35,379 nt of DNA from Bacteroidales bacterium (GCA_021107535.1 JAIOSQ010000159.1:1-35379); one strand, 5' to 3'. Positions 23,682-32,218 are shown, numbered from the stretch's first letter. Program-made: numbers and translations. The notes: generated by a model from the sequence alone, not told the origin.

Positions 23682-24680
23682 GTCAATGCTCATCAAGAGT
23701 GTGATCAGATCAACTACCCTGTTGGAATATCCCCATTCATTGTCGTACCAGTTCAGTGTCTTGACGATTCTTTTACCAAGCACTTTGGTATATTCAGGGT
23801 CATAGATAGAACTGTATGAGTTCCCTACTATATCTGATGAAACAACCATGTCTTCTGAATAAAGGAGGATGTTTTCCATGCGTTTGGTTTTGGAAGCAAT
23901 CCTGACAGCAGCATTGATATCCTCGACCGTAACATCTTTTTCCACCTCAACCACCAGGTCGACAACAGAGCCATCAGGAACAGGCACCCTGGAGGCCATG
24001 CCATCCAGTTTACCTTTCAGAGCCGGGATAACCTGCCCAACAGCTTTGGCTGCACCGGTTGTTGTTGGGATGATATTCTCGGCTGCTGCACGGCCACGGC
24101 GCCAGTCCTTGTGCGGTACATCTGCCAGGCGCTGGTCATTGGTATATGCATGCGTTGTGGTCATGAGGCCTTCCTTGATACCGAATGAGTCGTTGAGGAC
24201 TTTGACCATCGGTGCAAGGCAGTTGGTTGTACAGCTGGCATTGGAGATGATCTTATGTTCCGGTTTCAATTCATCTTCATTTACACCCAGTACCACAGTA
24301 CAATCAATTTCATCTTTGGCCGGCACTGTCAGGATAACCCTTTTCGCTCCTGCCCTGAGATGAGGTTCCAATTTTTCCCTGGTGCGAAAGATCCCTGTAG
24401 CTTCTACCACTACATCAATACCCATTTCTTTCCACGGGAGTTCTTCAGGATCCCTAATGCTAAGCATTTTCACTTTTTCATGCGGTGTAACCAGGTAATC
24501 ATCTTTCAATTTGATATCCTGACCGAAGCCTGACATCACAGTATCATATTTCAGGAGGTATGCCAGCACCTCATCATCAAAAAGGTCGTTTATAGCAATC
24601 ACATCAATGTCTTTCCTTGCATTCATGATCCTGAACACCGAGCGTCCGATCCTTCCGAATCCGTTTATTGCTACTCTCAT
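23676..24680 (-). CDS. gap: Glyceraldehyde-3-phosphate dehydrogenase (type I, NAD)
   Basis: A 334-residue GAPDH with all catalytic features: GFGRIGR (7-13), N31-D32 for NAD, active-site SNASCTTNCLAP (146-157, nucleophile C150), H177 in TTTHAYTNDQ, TTTGAAKAV (207-215), R231 in ASRVPVPDGS and NWYDNEWGYSNR (310-321). It oxidises glyceraldehyde 3-phosphate in glycolysis, or the reverse. Its ATG overlaps the stop of the upstream GAPDH-like gene by 4 nt (ATGA), so the two are translated together in a fixed ratio. The identity of the gene itself is not in doubt. Confidence 0.97.
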   Translation of the reverse strand: MRVAINGFGRIGRSVFRIMNARKDIDVIAINDLFDDEVLAYLLKYDTVMSGFGQDIKLKDDYLVTPHEKVKMLSIRDPEELPWKEMGIDVVVEATGIFRTREKLEPHLRAGAKRVILTVPAKDEIDCTVVLGVNEDELKPEHKIISNASCTTNCLAPMVKVLNDSFGIKEGLMTTTHAYTNDQRLADVPHKDWRRGRAAAENIIPTTTGAAKAVGQVIPALKGKLDGMASRVPVPDGSVVDLVVEVEKDVTVEDINAAVRIASKTKRMENILLYSEDMVVSSDIVGNSYSSIYDPEYTKVLGKRIVKTLNWYDNEWGYSNRVVDLITLLMSIDK

Positions 24681-25699
24681 TTTGTGTCTCCTTTCTTATC
24701 TAATTCATTATAAGCAACTATAGCATCTATAACCCTGCAGGCCGTTGCAAGGGCGGTATGATACCAGGTGAGTGTTTTTACCATTCTACCCGGCGACATC
24801 AATGTTGCCTGTTTATCAAAAACCACGGAATGCCGGTCACCAATCACATCCGTGGAAACGATCGGATCCTCCACAAGCCTGACAACGGCAGGATTCTTTT
24901 TTGCATACGCTTCTACAGCCTGGTTTACCTGATCTTTTGTCACTCCTTTATCTTTAAGGATGGTGGTAAGGTCAAGCAATGATCCATTGGGCACCGGGAC
25001 ATTCAGGGCAGAGCCTTCTATCCTTCCTTTGAATTCAGGCATAATATGCTGGATCCATCTCGGACTGGGTGTTTCATTGGGAATAATATTTTCCGCTGCC
25101 GAACGGCTTCTCCTGAAATCCGTACTCGCTTTGTCGCGCAGAGGCTGATCTGAAGTATATGAATGTACGGTGGTGAGAAGAGCATAGTCAATACCGAAAG
25201 CCTCATCAAGGACCTTCAGCATCAGTGCAGTTGCATTTGTGGTAGCCGAGCCTGCCGATATCAGACGATCGGATGCTTTCATGCTATGGTCGTTCACGCC
25301 CATCACCACGACCCTGTCGATCTCATCCGATGGCAGTGTGGTAAGCAGTACGCGTTTCGCCCCTGCCTGGAGGTGGCGTTCCATATCAGCCCTTGATTTA
25401 TATATACCTGTTCCATCGATGGCCACATCCACATCCAGCATATCCCATAAAATATCACCGGGCTCCATGCTTTTTCTCTGGATCATCCTGGCCCTGCCAT
25501 TTTCAGAAATAAGGAAGTTCCCCTCCAGTTTCACATCAATACCTCCTTTGGTCTCGACTTTCAGAAGGTACTCGAGGATCTCGGGACGCCCAAGATCGGC
25601 AATGGCAACGATCTCTATCCGGTCACTATTGAGACATAAACGGTAAATATGTCGTCCGACCTCTCCGAATCCCATAATTCCAACTCGAATCTTGTCCAT
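24677..25699 (-). CDS. GAPDH-like protein without the catalytic cysteine
   Basis: A 340-residue protein alignable over its length with the gap product next to it. The Rossmann part is kept (IMGFGEVGRHIY, then AIADLGRPE, TGIYKSRADM). The catalytic motif SNASCTTNCLAP reads SAGSATTNATAL here (148-159): the nucleophile is A152 and the second cysteine is A156. H179 stays (TTVHSYTSDQ). Also lost are the TGAA loop (ETPSPRW instead), the phosphate-binding arginine (SALNVPVPNG instead of MASRVPVPDG) and the YDNEWGYS motif (YHTALATA). The frame is clean, so this is not a decayed pseudogene. Dehydrogenase activity is very unlikely. It may be a structural or regulatory subunit joined with gap, by analogy with mixed GAPDH tetramers; this is inference. 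Promoter TAATTTTG at 25811-25818. Confidence 0.9.
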   Translation of the reverse strand: MDKIRVGIMGFGEVGRHIYRLCLNSDRIEIVAIADLGRPEILEYLLKVETKGGIDVKLEGNFLISENGRARMIQRKSMEPGDILWDMLDVDVAIDGTGIYKSRADMERHLQAGAKRVLLTTLPSDEIDRVVVMGVNDHSMKASDRLISAGSATTNATALMLKVLDEAFGIDYALLTTVHSYTSDQPLRDKASTDFRRSRSAAENIIPNETPSPRWIQHIMPEFKGRIEGSALNVPVPNGSLLDLTTILKDKGVTKDQVNQAVEAYAKKNPAVVRLVEDPIVSTDVIGDRHSVVFDKQATLMSPGRMVKTLTWYHTALATACRVIDAIVAYNELDKKGDTK

Positions 25700-25810
25700 T
25701 TTAAATATTTTTATCTGTTAAAAATGCACCTGAGCAAATCAGGTTTTGGCAATAATTTAATTCCTTTATGATAACAACGTTAAAAAAACCGCTTGGTTCA
25801 TAAAGGACAC

Positions 25811-25818
25811 CAAAATTA
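25811..25818 (-). promoter_or_regulatory. Promoter of the GAPDH-like/gap operon, -7 element TAATTTTG
   Basis: TAATTTTG on the minus strand gives a leader of about 105 nt before ATG 25699. The -33 region has only a poor match (TTGC). Confidence 0.45.
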
Positions 25819-26107
25819 ATATTAATAATTATAGCAACAGTATTAATAATGTGTTAATTCCTGATTGCTGCCCCTGCAATGAAAATTCATTCTTCAGTAA
25901 AAATCCACCCTCTGAGAAGGTGGCTTTGAATTGTACCCATTGGGCGCTTGATGGAGGAAGATTGGAATGATGGAAAAATGGAAAGAAAAACATATTAATT
26001 GTAGTGCAATATTCCAATATTCCAATAACATCCCTCATGTATAACAAAAATGGACATAAGCACCCTCTAAGAAGGTGGATTTCTAATTCAAATTAAAGAA
26101 TTTATGT

Positions 26108-26115
26108 TATTTTTG
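26108..26115 (+). promoter_or_regulatory. lepA promoter, -7 element TATTTTTG
   Basis: TATTTTTG fits TAnnTTTG and ends only 5 nt before the lepA ATG. The message would have almost no leader. Confidence 0.6.
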
Positions 26116-26120
26116 CGGAA

Positions 26121-27908
26121 ATGGAGAACATCAGGAACTTCTGTATCATCGCCCATATTGATCATGGGAAAAGCACACTGGCCGACCGACTGCTTGAGAT
26201 CACAGATACAATCAGTGAGCGGGACCTTCAGGAGCAGGTGCTGGATGATATGGATCTGGAAAGAGAGCGAGGGATCACCATAAAAAGCCATGCCATCCAG
26301 ATGGAATATGAGCATGAGGGACAACACTATATTCTAAACCTCATCGACACCCCCGGACATGTTGATTTTTCTTACGAAGTTTCCCGGTCTCTGGCAGCCT
26401 GCGAAGGAGCCCTCCTGATTGTTGATGCCGCACAGGGTATACAGGCCCAGACCATATCCAATCTTTACCTCGCCATTGATAACGACCTCGAGATCATCCC
26501 TGTGCTGAACAAGATGGATCTGGAAGCTGCCATGCCCGAAGAAGTGAAGGACCAGATCGTTGACCTCATTGGTTGCGACAGGGAAGACATCATTGAAGCC
26601 AGTGGAAAAACAGGTTATGGTGTTGACAGAATACTGGAAGAGATCGTACATAAGATACCCCCGCCTGAAGGCAATCCGGAAGCCCCACTGCAAGCGCTCA
26701 TATTCGATTCTGTTTTTAATTCATATCGCGGAATTATTGCCAATATCAGGATTTTCAACGGTACGATGAAAAAAAATGATCACGTCAAGTTTTTCAATAC
26801 CGGCAAAGAATATGAGGCAGATGAGATCGGGGTATTGAAATTAAAACAGGAAGAAAGAAAAGAGCTGTCGGCCGGTGATGTAGGATATATCATTTCCGGG
26901 ATCAAGCTTTCGAAAGAGGTCAAGGTAGGTGATACGATCACCCATGTTGAGCATCCCTGCGACAAATCCATAGAAGGCTTTGAAGAAGTGAAGCCAATGG
27001 TATTTGCCGGGATCTATCCGGTCGATGCCGATGAGTATGAAGAATTAAGGGCTTCGATCGAAAAGCTACAGCTTAACGATGCTTCCCTGACATTTATACC
27101 CGAATCTTCAGTAGCCCTGGGATTTGGCTTCCGCTGTGGATTCCTGGGACTGTTACATATGGAGATCATCCAGGAAAGGCTTGACAGGGAATTTGATATG
27201 AATGTGATCACCACTGTGCCCAATGTGTCGTACAAAGTAGTTACCCGTAAAGGAGAACACCTTGAAGTACATAATCCTTCAGGCCTTCCGGACCAAAAGT
27301 ATATCGACCATATAGAAGAACCATACATCATTGCTCAGATCATTTCCAAAAGTGAATATGTGGGTTCAGTTATGAACCTGTGCATTGATAAAAGAGGAAC
27401 CTTGAAAAACCAGGTTTACCTTACCAGCAACCGTGTAGAAATCACCTTTGAGATGCCGCTGGGCGAAATCGTTTTTGATTTTTATGATAAGTTAAAGAGC
27501 ATTTCAAAAGGCTATGCCTCATTTGACTACCACCAGTCGGAATACAAACTGGCCAATCTTGTCAAACTCGACATCCTGCTGAACGGAGAGTCGGTGGATG
27601 CACTGTCCACACTCATACATCGCGACAATGCTTACGATTTTGGGAAACGCATGTGTGTGAAGTTAAAGGAACTCATTCCACGGCAGCAATTCGATATCGC
27701 CATCCAGGCTGCCATCGGAGCCAAGATCATTTCCCGTGAAACCGTTAAGGCAGTGCGAAAAGATGTAACAGCAAAGTGCTATGGCGGTGATATCACACGT
27801 AAAAGAAAACTCCTCGACAAACAGAAAAAGGGGAAAAAACGCATGCGGCAGGTAGGGAATGTGGAGGTACCGCAACAGGCATTCCTTGCAGTATTGAAAT
27901 TGGATTAG
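26121..27908 (+). CDS. lepA: Elongation factor 4 (LepA)
   Basis: A 595-residue LepA, normal length. G domain with AHIDHGKST (11-19), [17 protein letters not shown] and NKMD; then the EF-G-like domains with [20 protein letters not shown], and the LepA-specific C-terminal domain ending [18 protein letters not shown] and [12 protein letters not shown]. It is a ribosome-bound GTPase that acts on stalled or assembling ribosomes. The start ([19 protein letters not shown]) agrees with the family. Its promoter lies so close that the mRNA is probably leaderless. Confidence 0.97.
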   Translation: MENIRNFCIIAHIDHGKSTLADRLLEITDTISERDLQEQVLDDMDLERERGITIKSHAIQMEYEHEGQHYILNLIDTPGHVDFSYEVSRSLAACEGALLIVDAAQGIQAQTISNLYLAIDNDLEIIPVLNKMDLEAAMPEEVKDQIVDLIGCDREDIIEASGKTGYGVDRILEEIVHKIPPPEGNPEAPLQALIFDSVFNSYRGIIANIRIFNGTMKKNDHVKFFNTGKEYEADEIGVLKLKQEERKELSAGDVGYIISGIKLSKEVKVGDTITHVEHPCDKSIEGFEEVKPMVFAGIYPVDADEYEELRASIEKLQLNDASLTFIPESSVALGFGFRCGFLGLLHMEIIQERLDREFDMNVITTVPNVSYKVVTRKGEHLEVHNPSGLPDQKYIDHIEEPYIIAQIISKSEYVGSVMNLCIDKRGTLKNQVYLTSNRVEITFEMPLGEIVFDFYDKLKSISKGYASFDYHQSEYKLANLVKLDILLNGESVDALSTLIHRDNAYDFGKRMCVKLKELIPRQQFDIAIQAAIGAKIISRETVKAVRKDVTAKCYGGDITRKRKLLDKQKKGKKRMRQVGNVEVPQQAFLAVLKLD

Positions 27909-27914
27909 GTAGAT

Positions 27915-27985
27915 AAAAATCCAAACTTCAAATTTCAAAATTCAAAAAAACTTCAAAAATTAAATTTCAAATTCTAAACATGAGT
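27915..27985 (+). repeat. AT-rich simple repeat downstream of lepA
   Basis: Degenerate words of the type aaacttcaaatttcaaaattcaa. Their reverse complement matches the tttgaagtttgg words upstream of the four-helix-bundle gene, so the gene is bracketed by inverted simple sequence. Confidence 0.7.
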
Positions 27986-27992
27986 TTAGTGA

Positions 27993-28343
27993 TCATTGCT
28001 TTTTCAGATTTTTTTGAATTATTGACGAGAAGATTCTAATGAGTTCTTTTGATTCCTGAATAAGAGCTGATATTTCATCTGGACTAGAAATCATATTCGT
28101 ATTCTCAATTACTTTTAGCCAATATCGGCTTTCCTTTGCTTCTTTTAGGCAAATCCGGATTCGATAAATGAAATCTTTTTTACTCAAACTTTCGATTGCT
28201 TCAATAAAATTTGCACCAACTGAACCCGACGATCGAATTAATTGTACAAAATCATCATGATTTAATCGATTTTGATTCAAAGATTTAACTAACTTTCTAA
28301 TATTGACAGCATAATTAAACGTCCTATCTTTCAAATCAATCAT
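27993..28343 (-). CDS. Four-helix-bundle protein (S23/IVP type)
   Basis: A 116-residue protein of the family first found as the product of 23S rRNA intervening sequences (four helix bundle, PF05635). Diagnostic parts are TFNYAVNIRKLVKSL, QLIRSSGSVGANFIEAIESL (conserved R-S-x-S-x-x-x-N) and KEAKESRYWLKVI. Related to Avd, the helper of diversity-generating retroelements, but no reverse transcriptase is present here. No function is known. It is AT-richer than its neighbours and lies between simple-sequence repeats in inverted orientation, which suggests a mobile history. No good promoter was recognised. Confidence 0.88.
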   Translation of the reverse strand: MIDLKDRTFNYAVNIRKLVKSLNQNRLNHDDFVQLIRSSGSVGANFIEAIESLSKKDFIYRIRICLKEAKESRYWLKVIENTNMISSPDEISALIQESKELIRIFSSIIQKNLKKQ

Positions 28344-28440
28344 TGCATGGTAATATTAAAGGCCTCCCTACTTTATTAATACCAAAAATTAATAAATGTC
28401 ACAAATTATTTCTTGATTTGAAGTTTGAAGTTTGGTTTTT

Positions 28441-28540
28441 TTTGAAGTTTGGCTTTTGTAGTTTGAGCTTTTTTTGAAGTTTGTATTTTTTTTTGAAGTT
28501 TGGCTTTTGTAGTTTGAGCTTTTTTTGAAGTTTGTATTTT
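28441..28540 (+). repeat. Tandem duplication with a 51-bp unit
   Basis: Copy 1 (28441-28491) and copy 2 (28492-28540) agree over 49 bp. Each unit is made of tttgaagtttg, cttttgtagtttgagc and T-rich runs. Similar words flank the block at 28416-28440 and 28541-28555. Frames across it are repeat artefacts. Confidence 0.85.
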
Positions 28541-28622
28541 GTAGTTTGAAATTTAATAAACTGTAACTTTATCCCAGGCAACCCGTCTCATAATAAATCA
28601 GGATGTTGGGAATATTGGATCA

Positions 28623-29111
28623 ATGACTACCCGGGAATATAATAAGTGTGTGGATATGCATGCCGACGGTGTGTTCAGGTTTATTCTTAAAAACCTCAGG
28701 AATGAACATGATGCCCAGGATATTGTCCAGGATTCTTTTGAAAAACTCTGGTTAAACCATAGGAAGCTTGATGGCGGAAAAGCCAGGTCCTATCTGTTTA
28801 CTACTGCTTACCATACCATGATCGATCACATCAGGAAGAACAAACCGACAGGAAGTATGGAAAATCAAGCGGAACAGGAAGGAAGCGAGATGTTTCGACA
28901 ATATTCCGACCTCAGGGAAATCCTGGACGATGCACTTGACAAACTGAATGAAGTACAAAAGTCGGTTATCCTTCTCAGGGACTATGAGGGTTACTCATAC
29001 CATGAGATCAGCAAGATCACAGGATTGAATGAATCCCAGGTGAAAGTATATATATACAGGGGCAGGATGTTCCTGAAAAACTACATTGTAAGCCCTGAAC
29101 ATGTAATATAG
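28623..29111 (+). CDS. ECF-type RNA polymerase sigma factor (sigma-70 family)
   Basis: A 162-residue ECF sigma. Region 2 is at about 10-75 (NEHDAQDIVQDSFEKLWLNH and RSYLFTTAYHTMIDHIRK), region 4 at about 105-155 ([40 protein letters not shown]). It redirects RNA polymerase when freed from its anti-sigma. The next gene begins 1 nt after its stop and encodes a membrane protein fitting the anti-sigma role. An approximate -7 element (TAACTTTA) is at 28564-28571, but there is no firm promoter. Confidence 0.92.
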   Translation: MTTREYNKCVDMHADGVFRFILKNLRNEHDAQDIVQDSFEKLWLNHRKLDGGKARSYLFTTAYHTMIDHIRKNKPTGSMENQAEQEGSEMFRQYSDLREILDDALDKLNEVQKSVILLRDYEGYSYHEISKITGLNESQVKVYIYRGRMFLKNYIVSPEHVI

Positions 29112-29112
29112 G

Positions 29113-30132
29113 ATGGCAATTAACAGACATAATTACGAAATTTACTTCATCGATTATCATGAAGGCAATCTGCCCCCGGACAGGAAGGAGGAGTTGATGG
29201 CCTTTCTTATAGCCAATCCTGATCTTAAAAAAGAATTTGATGAATATTCTGCGGAACCCCTGCTTGCCGATCAAAATATAATATTCAGGAACAAAAAATC
29301 GCTTAAAAAAGAAGAAAGCACCCCGGAATTCAATGAAAATGACCAGATGGTCATTGCTTATCAGGAAGGTGATCTTTCTGCAAACGACAAGTTGAGAGCA
29401 GACTCAATGCTCAATGAGGATGATAATTTTCAACAACTACATGAACTTTATCTTAGAACCAGATCAATTGCTGACTACAGCATCACATACCCGGACAAAG
29501 CGGTGTTGAAGAAAAAAAGCAATGTGGCTTTCCTTCTTCCTCAATACCTCCGCTATGCTGCTGCAGCGGCTATCGTGATCTTCATTGGCATCACCGCCTA
29601 CTTTCGCTTTGCCCCTGCCGATGAACCAAGGATTACAAGCATACCGCAGCGGCTGGAAACCCGGCCATCAGGCCACATTGACCTTCAACCCGATTACCCC
29701 GTCCTGAAATCCAGGAATGATGTGCCTTCGTCCGTTCAAATGTCATGGCGCGAGGAAAGAGAACCTCCTGTCAGACTTGCTTCTGTACATCCCCTAACAG
29801 TTACACCTTCAACTCAAGATACATATGCAGCGGTCATTTTAATTCCCAGGCCTTTCCCTGTTTCAGGATCTGATGCTTTCGCAATGGATGAAGAAATAAA
29901 AAAGAAAAGCCTGATGGGGAAAATTTTCTCAGGACTTTTTACAAAAGCCAGTGCACCCTTCTCTGTAGAAAACAGCAACAGACAGACAACTGATCCAGGC
30001 AAGCTTTCTATCTGGGATATCGCTGACCTTGGAATGAAAAGCATTAACGTCCTCGGCGATCATGATTATACGCTTGTCAGAAAGTATAATGAGGATGGCA
30101 ATGTAAAGGGAGTTATGCTTGCTGGAAAATAG
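29113..30132 (+). CDS. Probable membrane anti-sigma factor with a duplicated N-terminal module
   Basis: A 339-residue protein: cytoplasmic N-terminus (1-145), one membrane segment (about 146-164, LRYAAAAAIVIFIGITAYF) and an extracytoplasmic C-terminus with proline-rich stretches (about 190-270). The N-terminus carries two similar modules: residues 8-46 (YFIDYHEGNLPPDRKEEL then IANPDLKKEFDEY) and 77-115 (MVIAYQEGDLSANDKL then NEDDNFQQLHELY). No HxxxCxxC zinc motif is present. It follows the ECF sigma by 1 nt, which together with the topology supports the anti-sigma call. Signal sensed is unknown. The last 60 residues (DLGMKSINVLGDHDYTLVRK) are of unknown nature. Confidence 0.75.
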   Translation: MAINRHNYEIYFIDYHEGNLPPDRKEELMAFLIANPDLKKEFDEYSAEPLLADQNIIFRNKKSLKKEESTPEFNENDQMVIAYQEGDLSANDKLRADSMLNEDDNFQQLHELYLRTRSIADYSITYPDKAVLKKKSNVAFLLPQYLRYAAAAAIVIFIGITAYFRFAPADEPRITSIPQRLETRPSGHIDLQPDYPVLKSRNDVPSSVQMSWREEREPPVRLASVHPLTVTPSTQDTYAAVILIPRPFPVSGSDAFAMDEEIKKKSLMGKIFSGLFTKASAPFSVENSNRQTTDPGKLSIWDIADLGMKSINVLGDHDYTLVRKYNEDGNVKGVMLAGK

Positions 30133-30139
30133 ATTAATT

Positions 30140-30235
30140 CAAATTCCAAGGGATAAAATCCAAAATCCAAAGTTCAAAATCCAAAAAAAGCTCAAACTTC
30201 AAAAAAAATCAAACTCCAAACTCAAAGTACTTTAA
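30140..30235 (+). repeat. AT-rich simple repeat before the DUF2807/barrel gene
   Basis: Degenerate 8-12-nt words (aaaatccaaa, gttcaaaatcc, ctcaaacttcaaa). The same family as at 27915-27985, in the same orientation. Confidence 0.7.
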
Positions 30236-30344
30236 ATACTCCAAATACTTCAGGCAATTACCAGCAAACACCAAGTTCCTGATACAAAAAATGTAACTAT
30301 TTATAACATACATCCGTCACACTACAAACTATAAAACAAAAATT

Positions 30345-31916
30345 ATGAAGAAAATAAGTTTACGATTGATGATCATGCTTCTGACAGGAGCATTTGTGTT
30401 GTCCTCAGGACCAATTCAAGCCCAGGATAACATCGTAAAAGAGGTCAGGGAGGTTCCTGATTTCAATGGAATTGACGTAGGAGGTGCTTTCGACATCCTG
30501 TTAAGCCAGGCTGATGTTACCAAAGTTGTTATTGAAACGGAAAAAGAAAACCTCGACAAAATCCACACCATAGTAAAGAATGGTGTTTTGGAAATCTCCT
30601 CTAAAAGCATTAAAAAGTCGGACAAGCTGAATGTTTATATCACTACACCAAAAATAGACAAGATCAGCATTCATGGTGCCGCCGACCTGAAAGGACTTAC
30701 CGGCATTCATGGGACTGAGCTTGTAATCCGTGCCAGTGGTGCATCCGACACCAAACTGGATGTTGACTATGACAAAGTCAACTCAAATGTTTCCGGTGCT
30801 GCAAGCCTTGTTTTATCGGGAAAGACGGGCATTCATACCATTGTAGTCAGCGGGGCGGGAGATGTCAATGCCGGCAAACTGCTCACCGAAGTCAGCAATG
30901 TTACCGTAAGCGGAGCAGGGTCGGCAGGGGTTAATGCAGTCACCGAAGTGATTTCCAATACTTCAGGAGCAGGAACCATCGAGCTTGTCAGCAAACCGGA
31001 AACCCTGACCATTGTCTCGGGAGAGATCATTGGCGAGAGTGAAAACATCAGGGTTCAAAGCACGAAATATGGAGATACAACTAAGGTCAAAATAGCTGGC
31101 ATCAGGGTAGAGGTCATCGACGACGACAGTACAAGAATTACCATTGGCAACAGAAGGCTGACGGTTGATGAAAACGGCAATGTGAAGTGGTGCAAGGTTA
31201 AACTACGTAAGTTTAACGGGCACTGGGCAGGAGTCGAACTGGGTGTCAATGGTTACCTGACTAAAGATTACGACATGAAGTTTAGCCCGGAAGACGAATA
31301 CATGGACCTGCGCATGGAAAAATCCCTGCAGGTGAACATAAATATTTATGAGCAGAATATTGCCCTGAGCAAGAATCAGGAATGGGGTATGCTCAGCGGT
31401 ATCGGCCTGTCGTGGAACAATTACCGTTTCAGAAGGCCCACCACACTGAACCCTGACTCTTCATATCTGATCGGTTATATTGATGAAGGTATCAGCGTTA
31501 GAAAGTCCAAACTGGCTATTGCTTATCTGCAGATACCGCTGATATTTGAATGGCAGAACCATACACTGAGAAAACGCAATTCATTCCATGTCGGCCTTGG
31601 TGTGGTTTTTGGGGTACGTCTCTGGTCATGGCAAAAGAAGTATTATAATGAACTCAACAAGGAATATACCCTGACCCAATATGACCCGGCCAGCAGGCAA
31701 TACATCGATGTATGGAAAAGGACATCACCGACTTATAATAAAACCCATACCTATGATGATTATCATCTACAGGCTTTCAAGGCAGATGCCACTCTTCGTA
31801 TAGGTTGGGGGTATATAAACCTTTTTGCAACTTATAATCTGGTGCCTATGTTCCGCAAGGATAAAGGGCCCGAGCTGCATCAGTTTGCAGCAGGAATTAC
31901 CTTATTGGGGTGGTAG
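30345..31916 (+). CDS. DUF2807 (head GIN domain) protein fused to an outer-membrane beta-barrel
   Basis: A 523-residue exported protein. Signal peptide with AQA cleavage at about residue 27. A DUF2807 domain (about 30-230) is recognisable by the opening EVPDFNGIDVGGAFDILLSQ and the repeated S-G-A turns (GASDTKL, VSGAASLVLSG, VSGAGDVNAG, VSGAGSAGV, TSGAGTIEL) of a right-handed beta helix. The second half (about 290-523) is a beta barrel of the PorT/OMP_b-brl type: WAGVELGVNGYL, then IGLSWNNY, then FHVGLGVVFGVRLW, ending in the aromatic strand FAAGITLLGW. It lies 212 nt downstream of a sigma/anti-sigma pair and may be part of the same response; no promoter was recognised. Ligand unknown. A terminator follows. 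Confidence 0.85.
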   Translation: MKKISLRLMIMLLTGAFVLSSGPIQAQDNIVKEVREVPDFNGIDVGGAFDILLSQADVTKVVIETEKENLDKIHTIVKNGVLEISSKSIKKSDKLNVYITTPKIDKISIHGAADLKGLTGIHGTELVIRASGASDTKLDVDYDKVNSNVSGAASLVLSGKTGIHTIVVSGAGDVNAGKLLTEVSNVTVSGAGSAGVNAVTEVISNTSGAGTIELVSKPETLTIVSGEIIGESENIRVQSTKYGDTTKVKIAGIRVEVIDDDSTRITIGNRRLTVDENGNVKWCKVKLRKFNGHWAGVELGVNGYLTKDYDMKFSPEDEYMDLRMEKSLQVNINIYEQNIALSKNQEWGMLSGIGLSWNNYRFRRPTTLNPDSSYLIGYIDEGISVRKSKLAIAYLQIPLIFEWQNHTLRKRNSFHVGLGVVFGVRLWSWQKKYYNELNKEYTLTQYDPASRQYIDVWKRTSPTYNKTHTYDDYHLQAFKADATLRIGWGYINLFATYNLVPMFRKDKGPELHQFAAGITLLGW

Positions 31917-31940
31917 GTCCGCTTCAATATCCTGAATTGA

Positions 31941-31974
31941 GGGAAGCAGCGAATTGGTTGCTTCCCCTATTTTT
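31941..31974 (+). terminator. Intrinsic terminator after the DUF2807/barrel gene
   Basis: GGGAAGCA, a 10-nt loop, TGCTTCCC, then CTATTTTT. The stem is a perfect 8-bp, GC-rich inverted repeat, 24 nt after the stop codon. Confidence 0.85.
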
Positions 31975-32050
31975 GTAGCGGAGTGCTATTTATGATTATG
32001 GATTATGAATGAATTTTAAATGTTGAATTTTGAGGTTTAAATTATTCTTA

Positions 32051-32129
32051 ACTACAAAGACACAAAGTCGCAAAGGTTCCGCAAAGAAATCCTTAACGGT
32101 TCTTTGCAACTTAGCGCCTCTGCGGTGTA
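32051..32129. repeat. Imperfect inverted repeat of cAAAGtcgcAAAG type
   Basis: The left arm (ACTACAAAGACACAAAGTCG and onward) and right arm (ending TTAGCGCCTCTGCGGTGT) are imperfectly complementary. At the centre GCAAAGAA (32081-32088) and TTCTTTGC (32100-32107) pair perfectly. Elements of this look are common in intergenic DNA of environmental bacteria (from memory). Nearby (32179-32210) is a tandem of ggtaacc/cgttagcc words. Confidence 0.65.
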
Positions 32130-32218
32130 TTCTTCACCCAAGGATTTAAGCCTGCAACAATTTAACAATTTATCATTTCCGGTAGCCCGTAACCGTTAGC
32201 CGGTAACCTCTTTTTTTG

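Larger units (their letters stand above)
25700..26120. other. Non-coding region between the gap operon and lepA, with a hairpin repeat pair
   Basis: The region holds the divergent promoters, two copies of a hairpin element (CACCCTCTGAGAAGGTGG at 25907-25924; CACCCTCTAAGAAGGTGG at 26062-26079, one difference), and between them degenerate attccaat/ggaatgatgg simple sequence. No conserved gene was seen; a 72-codon frame across it follows the repeats. Confidence 0.6.

Noticed and set aside
24677-25699. Decayed gap pseudogene
   Set aside because: The frame is full length with no stops, keeps the Rossmann fold and overlaps gap in coupled fashion; this fits a functioning, changed protein better.
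25829-26047. 72-residue minus-strand frame in the lepA-gap gap
   Set aside because: It is formed from the hairpin repeat and simple sequence; its start and composition do not look like a gene.
28399-28581. 60-residue Lys/Gln-rich frame on the minus strand
   Set aside because: It is a translation of the 51-bp tandem repeat.
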